Positions 37,462-46,166 are shown, counted from the stretch's first letter. The stretch: 64,000 nt of DNA from Lactiplantibacillus modestisalitolerans (GCF_005405425.1 NZ_BJEA01000018.1:1-64000), one strand, 5' to 3'. Notes: a model not told the origin generated them from the letters alone. Made by a program: numbers and translations.

Positions 37462-38283
37462 ATGTATAAAATGATTGTTTGTGACTTAGATGAAACTTTA
37501 TTGAACGACGACGGGACGTTATCGGCTGAAAACCAAGCAGCCATTAAGGCGGCAGCTGCGAAGGGCGTTTACTTTGTGCCTAATTCGGGACGAAGTTATA
37601 CGTCGTTTCAAACGGAGTTGGCGACGCTGGGATTAAAGAATCAGGCAAACCAATATTCAATTTCTTATAATGGGGGGCTGATCGTCGAAAACGCCGGCAA
37701 CCGGCCAATTGCGGTTAACGCGATGGACTATGACCTGGCGGCGACCGTTTTTGCGGTTGGGGCGGCTAACCCGAACGCCGCGACGCACGTCTATACGCAG
37801 GATCAGACCTATATTTATAATCAACAACCGGTGGACAGTGCCTATTTAAAAAATCGGGGGGTTCAGTTTGAACCGCTAACCAGCCCAGATTTCACGCGCT
37901 TTAAGTCGATGAATATTATGAAAATTATCATGGCGCTACCAAGTATGCCCGAACGCAAGCAAATGCGAGCGGACGTTGAGGCGCAGGTGGACCCGGCTAA
38001 ATTAGCGGTCACCTATTCGTCTGATCGGTACGTTGAATTTAATCCGGCCGGAGTTAACAAGGGGACGGCCAGCGTTCAACTGGGGAAGTTACTTGGAATT
38101 AAACCGGCGGAAATCATTGCGGCTGGTGATAATAGTAACGACTTACCAATGTTGACCGCGGTTGGGCTTCCCGTCAGCGTCGCGAACGGGATTGATGCGG
38201 TTAAAGCGGCCGCTAAGTACGTGACTACCGCGAACAATAATCAGTCTGCATTAGCCGAAGTTATTAATAAATTTGTGCTGTAA
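37462..38283 (+). CDS. Cof-type HAD phosphatase
   Basis: A 273-aa haloacid-dehalogenase-superfamily hydrolase of the Cof (IIB cap) type. Motif I is V-C-D-L-D-E-T-L-L (about 6-14, nucleophile Asp), motif II N-S-G-R (about 41-44), a conserved Lys lies in the N-K-G-T region near 200, and motif III/IV is G-D-N-S-N-D-L-P-M-L (about 222-231). It dephosphorylates sugar phosphates or similar metabolites; the substrate is not predictable. Monocistronic. Confidence 0.93.
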   Translation: MYKMIVCDLDETLLNDDGTLSAENQAAIKAAAAKGVYFVPNSGRSYTSFQTELATLGLKNQANQYSISYNGGLIVENAGNRPIAVNAMDYDLAATVFAVGAANPNAATHVYTQDQTYIYNQQPVDSAYLKNRGVQFEPLTSPDFTRFKSMNIMKIIMALPSMPERKQMRADVEAQVDPAKLAVTYSSDRYVEFNPAGVNKGTASVQLGKLLGIKPAEIIAAGDNSNDLPMLTAVGLPVSVANGIDAVKAAAKYVTTANNNQSALAEVINKFVL

Positions 38284-38420
38284 CTGTTCTTTTGGTTGCG
38301 TTCACGCGACTTAGTTTGAATTCAATTATTAGCTAGTGGTATGATGGTTACTGAAAATATAGTATTGGTTCATTAATTTTTCAGTAAGCAGCCTTAAAAC
38401 TTTTGAATGGGGGAACACGT

Positions 38421-39023
38421 ATGAGTGCGATTCGCGACGATTTGGCTAAAGCAATTAAGAACCAGCAACTCGTTGAAATCTATGCCAAAGGAACCAATGA
38501 ACAGTTTAGTGTTGGATTTGCCGTTCATCAGGATGAGAAGTTCGTCCTCGTGAAAGCAATTAACGTTGACGGAGAATTAGACGGGCTCGTCGTTTTTCGG
38601 AAAGCGTCAATTGCCAAAGTTGTGAGTGGTACGGATTATTTGAAGAGTATGGGCACCATCATTACCTTAGCGCAACAACGCGGGTACTACGATGTTTGGA
38701 ATACGGAGCACCTAGTTGCGAAGTTTTTAAAAAAGGAACGCAAGCATTCGCTGTTAAAAACCTTACTCAAACAAGCCTTCAAGCATGACCAGGTGATTCA
38801 GCTTTCGGGCCGAATCAAGCATCATGGTGATAGTTATACTGGCTTTATTCATAGTGAACATAAAAAATATATTGAATTTAATTACGTGGACATGTTTGAC
38901 CTTAGTCAACGGCCCCAAATCGCGGTGCGCTATTCGGAAATTGATGAAGTTAGTTTCCATAGCTTTGAAACCTTCAACGCCACCGCAATCATTGAAAGTT
39001 ACATGCCGGGCGATTTCCATTAA
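38421..39023 (+). CDS. hypothetical protein
   Basis: I do not recognise this 200-aa soluble protein. Start set at the ATG at 38421 (MSAIRDDLAKAIKN), preceded by GGGGGAA. It has two similar beta-rich halves: residues 15-65 and about 118-170 both read like small barrel domains (V-E-I-Y-A-K-G ... V-G-F-A-V-H; V-I-Q-L-S-G-R-I ... T-G-F-I-H-S), joined by a Lys-rich helical linker. A terminator follows. No signal peptide or membrane span. Confidence 0.75.
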   Translation: MSAIRDDLAKAIKNQQLVEIYAKGTNEQFSVGFAVHQDEKFVLVKAINVDGELDGLVVFRKASIAKVVSGTDYLKSMGTIITLAQQRGYYDVWNTEHLVAKFLKKERKHSLLKTLLKQAFKHDQVIQLSGRIKHHGDSYTGFIHSEHKKYIEFNYVDMFDLSQRPQIAVRYSEIDEVSFHSFETFNATAIIESYMPGDFH

Positions 39024-39034
39024 CCGGTTAATTC

Positions 39035-39078
39035 AAAATTCCACCCTCAGTTGCGTCAGCACTTGGGGTGGAATTTTT
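39035..39078. terminator. terminator
   Basis: AAAATTCCACCCTCAG pairs with CTTGGGGTGGAATTTT (one mismatch region), followed by T residues. Confidence 0.8.
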
Positions 39079-39170
39079 GGTTTCGCTGGGCTAAACGTTA
39101 AAGATTATTAAGTTTTGCGTGTACAAATATACAAAGCTGGAGTCCTTCGCTACAATGGGAGTATTGAGTT

Positions 39171-40511
39171 ATGAGTCACGGGGGGAGTGAGGGGCTCATC
39201 GTTTACGTTTATTGGTACATTGCGGCGTTTGATCACTGGTACTCGGTGATGCTGGTCTTTATGCTCCAAATTTTGATTAACCGCGAGCTCCGCCAGCCAC
39301 GCGTTTACTGGACCGTGCTGGCAATGGCGGTCGGTTTAACGCTAACCTACATGCTTTATGACGACTATTCGGACATTGTTACCTTCCTAGTTAACCTGGG
39401 ATTGTTGGCCTTTGTCCGGCGTAAAAAATATTTTATTGTCACGAGTTTAACGGCTACCTTGGCCTACATTTTGTTTAGTTACTTTGGAAACTATGCAACG
39501 GCGGCAATGTTTGCGCTTGGCCGGCTTAGCATTAACGCTTGGCAGGGCTGGCTATTTGAAATTGTGGGCGAAGCCATCGTGACTGGCTGTATGCTGGCGG
39601 TTGCGGTTGGATTTCGCCTACTACATCAGCGTTACCCGCAACCCTTTGCGGACCGGATGATGCTGAACGTCACGGTCAGTGCGCTGGCGGTTGCGTCGAG
39701 TGCTTTTTTTGCCATTACGGTGGCGGCCGACAATTACAACATTGGTTCCGGCTTCGTGGGCATTCTCATGCTAATCTTAGTGGTCATCCTATTGATCAAC
39801 GCCGGTTCGTTTATTTACGTGTTCTATAGTTACACGATTCGAATTCGGGCCCACCGCCAAAAGCTTGAGCGCCGGCAGTACGATCTCTACGTTCAAAATT
39901 TGGAAAGTAGTTATCAAAACTTGCGGAAATTCCGGCACGATTATCAAAATATTTTATTGTCGTTAAGTGAATACGTGCAGACCAGTGATGATCCGGCGCT
40001 TAAGCAGTACTTTGACGCCGTTGTTACCAAGTCGCAGCAGAGTTTGACCCGTGATTTTGGTCACTTTGATAATCTGGAACGGATTCAGGATAAGTCGTTG
40101 AAAGCCATCATTCAAAATAAGTTTTCAGTGGCGCGTCAAGCCGGAATTCAGGTGCGGCTGGAGGCCAGCGAACCAGTTGGTCAGTTACCAATTGACCCGG
40201 TGACACTCGCCCGGGTTAGCGGGATTTTGCTTGATAATGCGATTGAGGCCGTCAACGGGTTGGCTAACGGTCAGATTGCCGTTGCCGTAATTAAGTACCC
40301 CCAAATGGTTGAGTTAATTTTTCAAAATACGTTGCGCCAGCCAATTGAGCGCTTAGATGAGCTCTTTGTGGCGGGCAAAAGCACTAAGGGGAGCGGGCAC
40401 GGTCAGGGCCTCGCCACCGTGCGGGAATTATTGGATCCGCTACTGAACGTTACCTACGAAGTGGCGGCTAACCACCAGTTTGAGTTTATTATTAGTATTG
40501 AAAGTGAGTGA
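39171..40511 (+). CDS. AgrC/HPK10-type sensor histidine kinase
   Basis: A 446-aa sensor with about six to seven N-terminal membrane spans (to about residue 225), a coiled-coil linker, the H-box L-R-K-F-R-H-D-Y-Q-N (phospho-acceptor His about 256) and a GHKL ATPase domain. That domain has L-L-D-N-A-I-E-A (N-box) and G-S-G-H-G-Q-G-L-A-T (G-box). This is the peptide-pheromone kinase class (AgrC, PlnB). The response regulator gene follows at once. No agrB/agrD-like or double-glycine pheromone gene is visible, so the signal is unknown. GGGAG lies before the ATG. Confidence 0.92.
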   Translation: MSHGGSEGLIVYVYWYIAAFDHWYSVMLVFMLQILINRELRQPRVYWTVLAMAVGLTLTYMLYDDYSDIVTFLVNLGLLAFVRRKKYFIVTSLTATLAYILFSYFGNYATAAMFALGRLSINAWQGWLFEIVGEAIVTGCMLAVAVGFRLLHQRYPQPFADRMMLNVTVSALAVASSAFFAITVAADNYNIGSGFVGILMLILVVILLINAGSFIYVFYSYTIRIRAHRQKLERRQYDLYVQNLESSYQNLRKFRHDYQNILLSLSEYVQTSDDPALKQYFDAVVTKSQQSLTRDFGHFDNLERIQDKSLKAIIQNKFSVARQAGIQVRLEASEPVGQLPIDPVTLARVSGILLDNAIEAVNGLANGQIAVAVIKYPQMVELIFQNTLRQPIERLDELFVAGKSTKGSGHGQGLATVRELLDPLLNVTYEVAANHQFEFIISIESE

Positions 40512-40516
40512 CCCAC

Positions 40517-41284
40517 ATGTTGAGTACGTTTATCGTGGAAGACGATGTTGAACAATTAGCAACGCTCAAGCAAACCGTTGCTAATCACATTATGATCAAT
40601 GATTTTGACATGGAACTGACCTTAGCGACTTCGCAGGCGCAGGAGTTGTTGAGTTATTTAGCCGACCACGCCGACGTTGATGGTCTGTATTTCCTCGACA
40701 TTGAATATCCCGGTCAAACGTTAAACGGGCTCACCCTCGCCACTAAGATTCGGGATATGGACGTTAACGCCAAAATTGTGTTTGTGTCCACGCACGCGGA
40801 GATGGCGTTTTTAACGTTTGAACGCCGGATTGAACCGCTCGACTTCATCGTTAAGGACCTGGGTCCCGCGGCGGTCAAGGCTAAGGTTGAAACTGATATT
40901 CGAATCGCGTACGATCGTTATACCAAGCAGGGTGCGGTTAGTCAGGCGATTTTTTCCTACACTAAGGGCGGTCAGCTCTTTAACGTGGCGCTAAACGACG
41001 TCCTGTTTATCGAGACCGGGACGAGTCGCAATAAGTTAGTGCTCCATTTGACTGATCGGCTCGTGCAGTATAACGGCAAAATTAGCGACGAAGCGACCGC
41101 GCACCCGGAGCTATTTCGGGTGCACAAGAGTTTTTTGGTCAATCCGAGCCAGTTAGCGCGCATCGACAAGCCTAATCAGCGCGGCTACTTCGATAACGGC
41201 GAGGCGGTCGACATTGCGGTTCGAAAGATGCGCGATTTAGTGGCGCTGATCAAGCAAAATGAGTTGACGGTCACAATCGATTAA
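40517..41284 (+). CDS. LytTR-family response regulator (AgrA-like)
   Basis: A 255-aa regulator: receiver domain (residues 1-130, acidic pocket E-D-D near 9-11, phospho-acceptor Asp in F-L-D-I-E-Y-P) and a C-terminal LytTR DNA-binding domain (about 145-245; F-I-E-T-G-T-S-R-N-K and F-R-V-H-K-S-F-L-V-N-P). I use the ATG at 40517; a GTG at 40508 overlapping the kinase stop is also possible. Translationally coupled to the kinase. LytTR sites are pairs of imperfect direct repeats; none stands out nearby by eye. Confidence 0.92.
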   Translation: MLSTFIVEDDVEQLATLKQTVANHIMINDFDMELTLATSQAQELLSYLADHADVDGLYFLDIEYPGQTLNGLTLATKIRDMDVNAKIVFVSTHAEMAFLTFERRIEPLDFIVKDLGPAAVKAKVETDIRIAYDRYTKQGAVSQAIFSYTKGGQLFNVALNDVLFIETGTSRNKLVLHLTDRLVQYNGKISDEATAHPELFRVHKSFLVNPSQLARIDKPNQRGYFDNGEAVDIAVRKMRDLVALIKQNELTVTID

Positions 41285-41446
41285 ACAACACTTAGGTAAC
41301 AAAATCGTTAACCGCCCCCGGCCGAAGTGACAGTTATGCTAGCATTTACGCTTTTTGAGTAATTGTTCGTTGCGCGCCCGCTAAGTTTGGTAACCTAACG
41401 CTAAGTCAAACGCTTAGTCGTGGGGACTAAGAAGGGGGTGAACGCG

Positions 41447-41791
41447 ATGAAACGGTGGCAGTCACTAAGCTTGATGATTATTGCCAGTTCGGCATTGGTC
41501 TGGGGCTCGGAATATAGTTTACAAGGCGCAGATCACCGTAACGTGCGGCGACGCGTGACGGCTCAACTGAGTTATCAAGCGGCGACTCATCAAGCCACGG
41601 TTCGGGGGCAAACTCGGCGCGGCAGTTTGGTTACCATTAGTAGTGATCATCGCGTTCACCAGGTTACGGCGAACCACAAGACCGGCCGTTTTCAACTGAC
41701 GTTGCGGGCTAAGCGCCGCCAGTCGGTGGTGGTTCAAGTGGCGGGCGCCAAGCCCAAAGTGTTAGTTGTTCCGGCAAGGGCCAAGAGTTAG
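41447..41791 (+). CDS. small secreted protein downstream of the two-component system
   Basis: Start set at the ATG at 41447 with AGGGGGTG upstream. The 114-aa product has a signal-peptide-like N terminus (M-K-R-W-Q-S-L-S-L-M-I-I-A-S-S-A-L-V-W-G) and a very basic, Thr/Val-rich mature part resembling a single small beta-sandwich (Ig-like) unit: V-T-A-Q-L-S-Y ... A-T-V-R-G-Q-T ... F-Q-L-T-L-R-A-K. Function unknown. Its place 162 nt after the response regulator makes it a candidate target or partner, which is inference. Confidence 0.65.
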   Translation: MKRWQSLSLMIIASSALVWGSEYSLQGADHRNVRRRVTAQLSYQAATHQATVRGQTRRGSLVTISSDHRVHQVTANHKTGRFQLTLRAKRRQSVVVQVAGAKPKVLVVPARAKS

Positions 41792-41839
41792 GTTGGTTGC
41801 GGTTTGAACTAAATTGATTAAAGTGGTGCTGAAAAGCTG

Positions 41840-41866
41840 CCGGGAGTGGTTCCCGGGGGTTTTTTT
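41840..41866 (+). terminator. terminator
   Basis: CCGGGA pairs with TCCCGG, loop GTGGT, then GGG and seven T residues. Confidence 0.75.
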
Positions 41867-41973
41867 CGTGAGGAGTGATTTGCTAAAAAAACGTTAAATT
41901 TATCAACGGATGCTAGCTAGGCTTACGCGGGAAGCGTATTGTGAAACTAACTGAGTTAGAAGGGACGTGCACC

Positions 41974-42342
41974 ATGCTGATAATTAGCGTGATCCTGGCA
42001 GTAGGGATCATCGGAACGTTGATTTTGCGCTACGGGTTTCATTTTCGCTTAGCCATGGGGTCGGTAACCGAAACGGCCTTTGCTTGTTCGTTGCTGAACA
42101 TTGGCGTTTTTCTGTTATCTATCTTGTTGGGTCAATTAACGGCGCCAACGTTCATTGCCAAAATTTATTTACCGCTTTATTTGATTTTTCAGGGTGGGCT
42201 GATTCCGCTGATTGGAATTGGGCTAGCGGTTTACGGCATGGTTCGTGAGCGCGGATTAATGAACTGGTGGTTATTACAATTTAACGTTTTATTTTTGTGC
42301 TTTGATGTGCTGATTGTTTGGTTGGGGGCATCCGGGGCGTAG
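41974..42342 (+). CDS. small polytopic membrane protein
   Basis: A 122-aa protein with four hydrophobic segments (about 3-18, 35-52, 58-84, 98-118) and almost no loops. No known motif. I prefer the ATG at 41974 with AGAAGGGA upstream; a GTG at 41941 would add 11 polar residues. Function unknown. Confidence 0.65.
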   Translation: MLIISVILAVGIIGTLILRYGFHFRLAMGSVTETAFACSLLNIGVFLLSILLGQLTAPTFIAKIYLPLYLIFQGGLIPLIGIGLAVYGMVRERGLMNWWLLQFNVLFLCFDVLIVWLGASGA

Positions 42343-42453
42343 GGTGATTTTCGGCGGGGCTGGGAATCACTTTTTTTGTTTACGATAAATTTATTTATTT
42401 ACGATGATTCCGATTAATTATAAGAGATCAAGAATAATTGGCGTTTGGCGGCA

Positions 42454-42487
42454 TAAAAAAATGACTCTACCGCTAAGAAGCAGTAGG
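42454..42487 (-). terminator. minus-strand terminator of an unknown transcript
   Basis: On the minus strand CTACTGCT pairs with AGCGGTAG (one G-U), followed after AGTCA by seven U residues. No gene on the minus strand lies upstream within 1 kb that needs it, hinting at a small RNA from 42500-42800. Confidence 0.5.
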
Positions 42488-42504
42488 GCCAAAGAGTTAG
42501 GTTT

Positions 42505-42529
42505 AAGTACAATATGGGGGATTGTACTT
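42505..42529. promoter_or_regulatory. 9-bp inverted repeat
   Basis: AAGTACAAT and ATTGTACTT flank ATGGGGG. It may be an operator or an RNA hairpin; related TAGGTACAAG and ACAAGTGTAT strings follow at 42570-42590. The remainder of the 42343-42821 gap is AT-rich with no further clear element apart from the small frame at 42558. Confidence 0.4.
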
Positions 42530-42557
42530 GCTTGTCCATCCACTTTGGGGGAGTAAA

Positions 42558-42686
42558 ATGAACAAGTGTATAACTATTAGGTACAAGTATATACTATTAC
42601 ATAATTGTGAAGAAAGTGTGAAGATTGACGCCGAAACGTCCGTAAATATAACTTTTATTTGTAAAGGTATTGTTGTTTCGATATAA
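42558..42686 (+). CDS. candidate 42-residue peptide
   Basis: An ATG preceded by GGGGGAG at ideal spacing opens a 42-codon frame (starts MNKCITIRYKYILLHNC, ends C-K-G-I-V-V-S-I) with three cysteines. Composition is AT-rich and unlike neighbouring genes, and no homologue comes to mind. The ribosome binding site is the only support, so it may be spurious. Confidence 0.3.
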   Translation: MNKCITIRYKYILLHNCEESVKIDAETSVNITFICKGIVVSI

Positions 42687-42821
42687 ACTATATTTATTTA
42701 AACTACAAATTAGAACGCTAGTGGTCTAATCGATGCGGGACGCAACTATAAATCAGACTTGCAAACGCGTGTCAGGCGCGGAGCGGTGCGCTAGAATGGA
42801 GTCTAAAGGGGTGAGGCATCC

Positions 42822-43517
42822 ATGGAATTAATCGACCGCGGATTGAGTTGGCTTTGGCGAGTCGCCATCATGGTCGGACTCATTATTGGCGTTTTAGCGC
42901 CGCCAATGTTACTTAGATTAATTAACCAACTTGCAACCCACACAGGGACGTTGGGCTGGCAGATTGCCATTATGGTGGCTTATTTTGGTGTTTTCATTTT
43001 ACTGATTTTGGCCGCTGATGCCGTTAAACGCCACTATACTGGTATTTATGAATCGGAACCACTAACTAAACGTGATTGGGGTGCGGTTTTACTCGGGTAC
43101 CTCGTGATCGTGGGGTTAGAAAGTGGGTTCCAAGCGCTCAACCACTTTTTGTACGGTCAAACGCAGACGCAAAATAATGCGGCAATTAAACAGTTAATGA
43201 CGGGCAGCCCGTTTGCGCTCTGGATGATGGCGTTTAGCGCCGTTTTGTTAACGCCCATCGTGGAAGAATTAGTTTTTCGGGGCGTCTTAATGAACCTCTT
43301 TTTTAATCAGGGGTGGCTCAAAGTAACCGTTAGTGGCGTACTCTTTGGGAGTTTGCATAGTAGCTCGACGTGGCCCAGCTTTTTAATTTACGTCACGATG
43401 GGGCTGATTTTAGCAACCGTTTATTTGCGAGTTGGTAAAATTAAGGCGGCGATTGCACTCCATTTCATTATTAACGCATTAGCAATGGGGATTCTAATTG
43501 GTCAAATCTTTGTTTAA
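42822..43517 (+). CDS. CPBP family intramembrane protease (CAAX-like)
   Basis: A 231-aa membrane protein with about 6-7 spans and the CPBP/Abi signature: E-E-L-V-F-R-G-V-L (about residues 148-156, catalytic Glu-Glu and Arg), then F-G-S-L-H-S (His near 180) and H-F-I-I-N-A near 213. In lactobacilli such proteases are linked to bacteriocin maturation or self-immunity, but many are unassigned. GGGGTGAGG precedes the ATG. It converges on, and overlaps by 4 nt, the C39-like gene. Confidence 0.9.
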   Translation: MELIDRGLSWLWRVAIMVGLIIGVLAPPMLLRLINQLATHTGTLGWQIAIMVAYFGVFILLILAADAVKRHYTGIYESEPLTKRDWGAVLLGYLVIVGLESGFQALNHFLYGQTQTQNNAAIKQLMTGSPFALWMMAFSAVLLTPIVEELVFRGVLMNLFFNQGWLKVTVSGVLFGSLHSSSTWPSFLIYVTMGLILATVYLRVGKIKAAIALHFIINALAMGILIGQIFV

Positions 43518-44281
43518 TGGTGCTTTAACGTCAAGACAACGGCTTGCTGGCCCAGCTGTTTGTAAGCGGCAGCAAAGTTTTGCCAATCAACGGCCTGTTG
43601 TTTTTTGCCATACGGGTTATTAATATAGATTTTTTGCTGTTGGCGATTAAAACCGACAATGACCACGCTATGCACATCGTACGTAATTTTGACTTTTCCC
43701 TGGGGGGTATCCCAAGTTTCCATCGAATTGACGGGGGCAAAGCTCGTCGTCGTAACGGTCCACACTGGCCGTCCGGCTTCCAACTGCTTAATTACCTGGT
43801 TAAAGCTAGCCCCAGTTAAATCTTTGACGTGCTTCGTCTCAGTTTTAGCCACCCGCTTAATTGGCCCGTGGTAAACGCCTAAGCCCGGATCAGCTCCAGT
43901 GACGTCGCCCACAAAACCAACGTTAGGATTACCGTGCTGACCATTGTCGTAGGTTAGGGGGACGCTCGTTAAGCGGTTAGCGAGGGTGTTCTTACTAACG
44001 TTAATCCCGTAGTAATGCATAATCATGGTCAGTGAAGTGATTTCACAACCGTTATAGAGCGTTGGTGGGGTCATTTGATTGATCAGGGGAACGTTTAGCA
44101 TGACACGATTTACTTTTACTTGGGGTTTTTTACCGATTTGTTGAAACCATGTCAGGGTTGAGTCAATCCAATGGTGGTTCTGAATAGTGGTAAGCCCCAT
44201 TAGTATAAGTAAAGTAGTAATTAAGGTAACTACTGTAAGCCGAACTCGGCCACGTAACGAGCGCTGATAATGTTTTGCCAT
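43514..44281 (-). CDS. C39-like peptidase, membrane-anchored
   Basis: A 255-aa protein with an N-terminal membrane anchor (about residues 13-30) and an extracellular papain-like C39_2 domain: catalytic Cys in Y-N-G-C-E-I-T-S-L (about 78), His in Y-D-V-H-S-V-V-I-V-G (about 205), and the Asn in I-N-N-P-Y-G (about 223). Unlike bacteriocin ABC-transporter C39 domains it is free-standing and faces outside, so it probably cleaves peptides or proteins at the cell surface. The ribosome binding site is weak. Convergent with the CPBP gene. Confidence 0.85.
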   Translation of the reverse strand: MAKHYQRSLRGRVRLTVVTLITTLLILMGLTTIQNHHWIDSTLTWFQQIGKKPQVKVNRVMLNVPLINQMTPPTLYNGCEITSLTMIMHYYGINVSKNTLANRLTSVPLTYDNGQHGNPNVGFVGDVTGADPGLGVYHGPIKRVAKTETKHVKDLTGASFNQVIKQLEAGRPVWTVTTTSFAPVNSMETWDTPQGKVKITYDVHSVVIVGFNRQQQKIYINNPYGKKQQAVDWQNFAAAYKQLGQQAVVLTLKHH

Positions 44282-44386
44282 GACAATAATTAGGGCCTCT
44301 TTTTTAATTTTGGGTATCGGTTACTTATGCTAACACGCCTGGATGAAAATGGACACTTTTTTTCAATTTTACTTTTTAAGATTAAA

Positions 44387-44435
44387 CAAAACGTAGGATC
44401 AAGCACCGGTAAATGGCGATTGATCCTACGTTTTA
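44387..44435. terminator. bidirectional terminator
   Basis: AAAACGTAGGATCAA and TTGATCCTACGTTTT are exact complements around a 19-nt loop; ends ohrR on the minus strand. Confidence 0.85.
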
Positions 44436-44458
44436 GTCTGGTTGTTAGAAACTATTAA

Positions 44459-44935
44459 CTAAATGTCGTCTTCAGAAAATTTAATCTTTTTTGGATCGGC
44501 TTGCTTAATACGTTCAGCCGCAAAGTTGACCGTATCGCGCGTGCGTTCATATGTCGCTTGATCCATCCCTAATAAATCCATGCACGTATTGACGTGGGCG
44601 AAGATTTCGGGCTTGGCATCGATTGCTTTTTGTGACAATGAAATATTGACTTGGCGCTCGTCATTTTCATCGCGCTTGCGTTCGACCCATCCTTGAGTCT
44701 GCATCCGCTTGAGCAGTGGGGTTAACGTCCCACTATCCAAGTTAACGTGGGAACCAAGTTCACGAACCGTCATCGGACTATTTTCCCATAAGGCCAATAG
44801 CGTAATGTATTGGGGATAGGTAAGCTTAAATGGCGCTAAAGCCTCCGCGTAAAAGTGGTTGAACCGCTTGCTGGCGGTGTAGAGTGCAAAACAAAGTTGT
44901 TCGTCTAATAAAATGTTTTTGGTTGGCGTTGCCAT
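44459..44935 (-). CDS. ohrR: MarR-family regulator, OhrR-like
   Basis: A 158-aa winged-helix repressor. The N-terminal D-E-Q-L-C-F-A-L-Y-T-A-S-K is the OhrR signature with the peroxide-sensing Cys at about residue 15. The DNA-binding helix is L-D-S-G-T-L-T-P-L-L-K-R-M and the wing is R-K-R-D-E-N-D-E-R-Q. Organic peroxides oxidise the Cys and release DNA. The partner ohr (organic hydroperoxide reductase) is not adjacent. AAAGGAGGTC precedes the ATG. The intergenic region upstream (44936-45050) is AT-rich and contains the short complementary stretches expected of a MarR operator, but none decisive. Confidence 0.85.
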   Translation of the reverse strand: MATPTKNILLDEQLCFALYTASKRFNHFYAEALAPFKLTYPQYITLLALWENSPMTVRELGSHVNLDSGTLTPLLKRMQTQGWVERKRDENDERQVNISLSQKAIDAKPEIFAHVNTCMDLLGMDQATYERTRDTVNFAAERIKQADPKKIKFSEDDI

Positions 44936-45050
44936 TCAACTGACCTCCTTTGAACCTTTCCAGTACATTGTACGCAATTAATTGGCCAATTGCAATTATT
45001 ATTACAGATATAAATAACTTTTATAATAAATACTTATAAATTTACGGTTA

Positions 45051-45551
45051 TTAACGCGCCTCTTGATGGCGGGTGACCGCAACACTGGCTAGGAATAATT
45101 TAGCCATTGCCGCCTGGTTAAGTGCGAGTTGATGATTATCGGTAAACGCATACAGGGGAACCTGGTCGGGCAAGGTCATGGCGACCCGCTTTTTAATTGG
45201 AATGAGACAGCTAACCTTGGCGCGGTCGTGCTTAACGTTAGCGTCAGCTTTAGGGGCGCGTCTAATGGTTAAATTAGCTACAACCGCGTGCTGCGCAGTT
45301 GCTTGGTGCCGAATCCCTTGTAAACGGGCGCGTAACCGGCCTCCGGTGGCGGGATTCGTTACTAATTGTTGCTTCAATTCGAGTTCATAAGCTTCCTGGT
45401 TGTCGATATTCTTGAGGCGCAACCGGAAGTGGCCGAACGGAATCGCGCGATCCTGATGGTGGACCCGTAAAAGACGTTGGTCGAATTTTAATGAAGTAGT
45501 CACTGGTTCAAACGTATAAGTTTGTAAAAGTTCTGTTACTGTTTTCATCAT
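45051..45551 (-). CDS. hypothetical protein
   Basis: A 166-aa soluble, basic protein of unknown function. Start set at the ATG at 45551, with GGGAGG 7 nt upstream. It looks beta-rich in the first two thirds (F-E-P-V-T-T-S-L-K-F-D ... F-G-H-F-R-L-R-L-K-N-I) and has a helical, Ala/Leu-rich C terminus. No signal peptide or known motif. It lies upstream of ohrR on the same strand, but 115 nt separate them. Confidence 0.7.
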   Translation of the reverse strand: MMKTVTELLQTYTFEPVTTSLKFDQRLLRVHHQDRAIPFGHFRLRLKNIDNQEAYELELKQQLVTNPATGGRLRARLQGIRHQATAQHAVVANLTIRRAPKADANVKHDRAKVSCLIPIKKRVAMTLPDQVPLYAFTDNHQLALNQAAMAKLFLASVAVTRHQEAR

Positions 45552-45667
45552 TATTCTTCCTCCCATAGCCTAATCTAGTCCTTCTAAAGAAAGTGGTCAA
45601 TTATTTTGCCAATGTTTGCTAGCTATCCGAATATCAAGTAAAATTGATGCGTAAAGGGGTTGATTAA

Positions 45668-45955
45668 ATGTTTATGACGACGGGTGATTTACAGCGCGCT
45701 CACATGATCAAGGGCGTTGTCTCGGTAACGAAGCACCTAATGTTTGAATCCGATGAGATTGACCAGTTTGATCGGTTTGATGATCTAATTGAGCAAGTGA
45801 AGCCCGAACTAATTGCTAAGGCGGAAGAAAAGGGCGGCGATGGACTCATTTACGTGAATTTCAACACGGAAATTGCGCAAATGAGTGTCGCGCCCCGCTT
45901 TTTAGTTGTTACTGGTTACGGAACGGTCGTTAAATTAGTGAATGAATCGGTTTAG
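45668..45955 (+). CDS. YbjQ/UPF0145-like small protein
   Basis: A 95-aa protein. The second half (G-G-D-G-L-I-Y-V-N-F-N-T-E ... F-L-V-V-T-G-Y-G-T-V-V-K-L) resembles the YbjQ/UPF0145 'heavy-metal-binding domain' fold, and the first half (I-K-G-V-V-S-V-T) matches its first strands, but length and conservation are below a typical member. Role unknown. AGGGGTTGA precedes the ATG. It is divergent from the hypothetical gene at 45051-45551. Confidence 0.6.
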   Translation: MFMTTGDLQRAHMIKGVVSVTKHLMFESDEIDQFDRFDDLIEQVKPELIAKAEEKGGDGLIYVNFNTEIAQMSVAPRFLVVTGYGTVVKLVNESV

Positions 45956-46024
45956 CCTTAAAATTGAAAATGAAAGTTGTTCAAAAAAGTAGGGCGTATG
46001 TACCTACCGTTCTTGACCTATTGG

Positions 46025-46058
46025 GAGTGCTATCCATTTGCGTGGACGGTGCTTTTTT
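46025..46058 (+). terminator. terminator
   Basis: An imperfect stem (AGTGCTATCC with GGACGGTGCT) followed by six T residues, downstream of the YbjQ-like gene. Confidence 0.6.
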
Positions 46059-46106
46059 AGTGCCTAAGTGTATTTAGATACTGGTTAAGAGGATTTTAGC
46101 GAAAAT

Positions 46107-46133
46107 AAAAAACTCCGAGGAATCGGAGTTTTT
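46107..46133 (-). terminator. terminator of tRNA-Leu
   Basis: AAAAACTCCGA and TCGGAGTTTTT form a perfect hairpin with loop GGAA, 34 nt beyond the tRNA 3' end on the minus strand. Confidence 0.85.
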
Positions 46134-46166
46134 AACGACTAGGCGCCGTTAGACGTATTAAAATGA

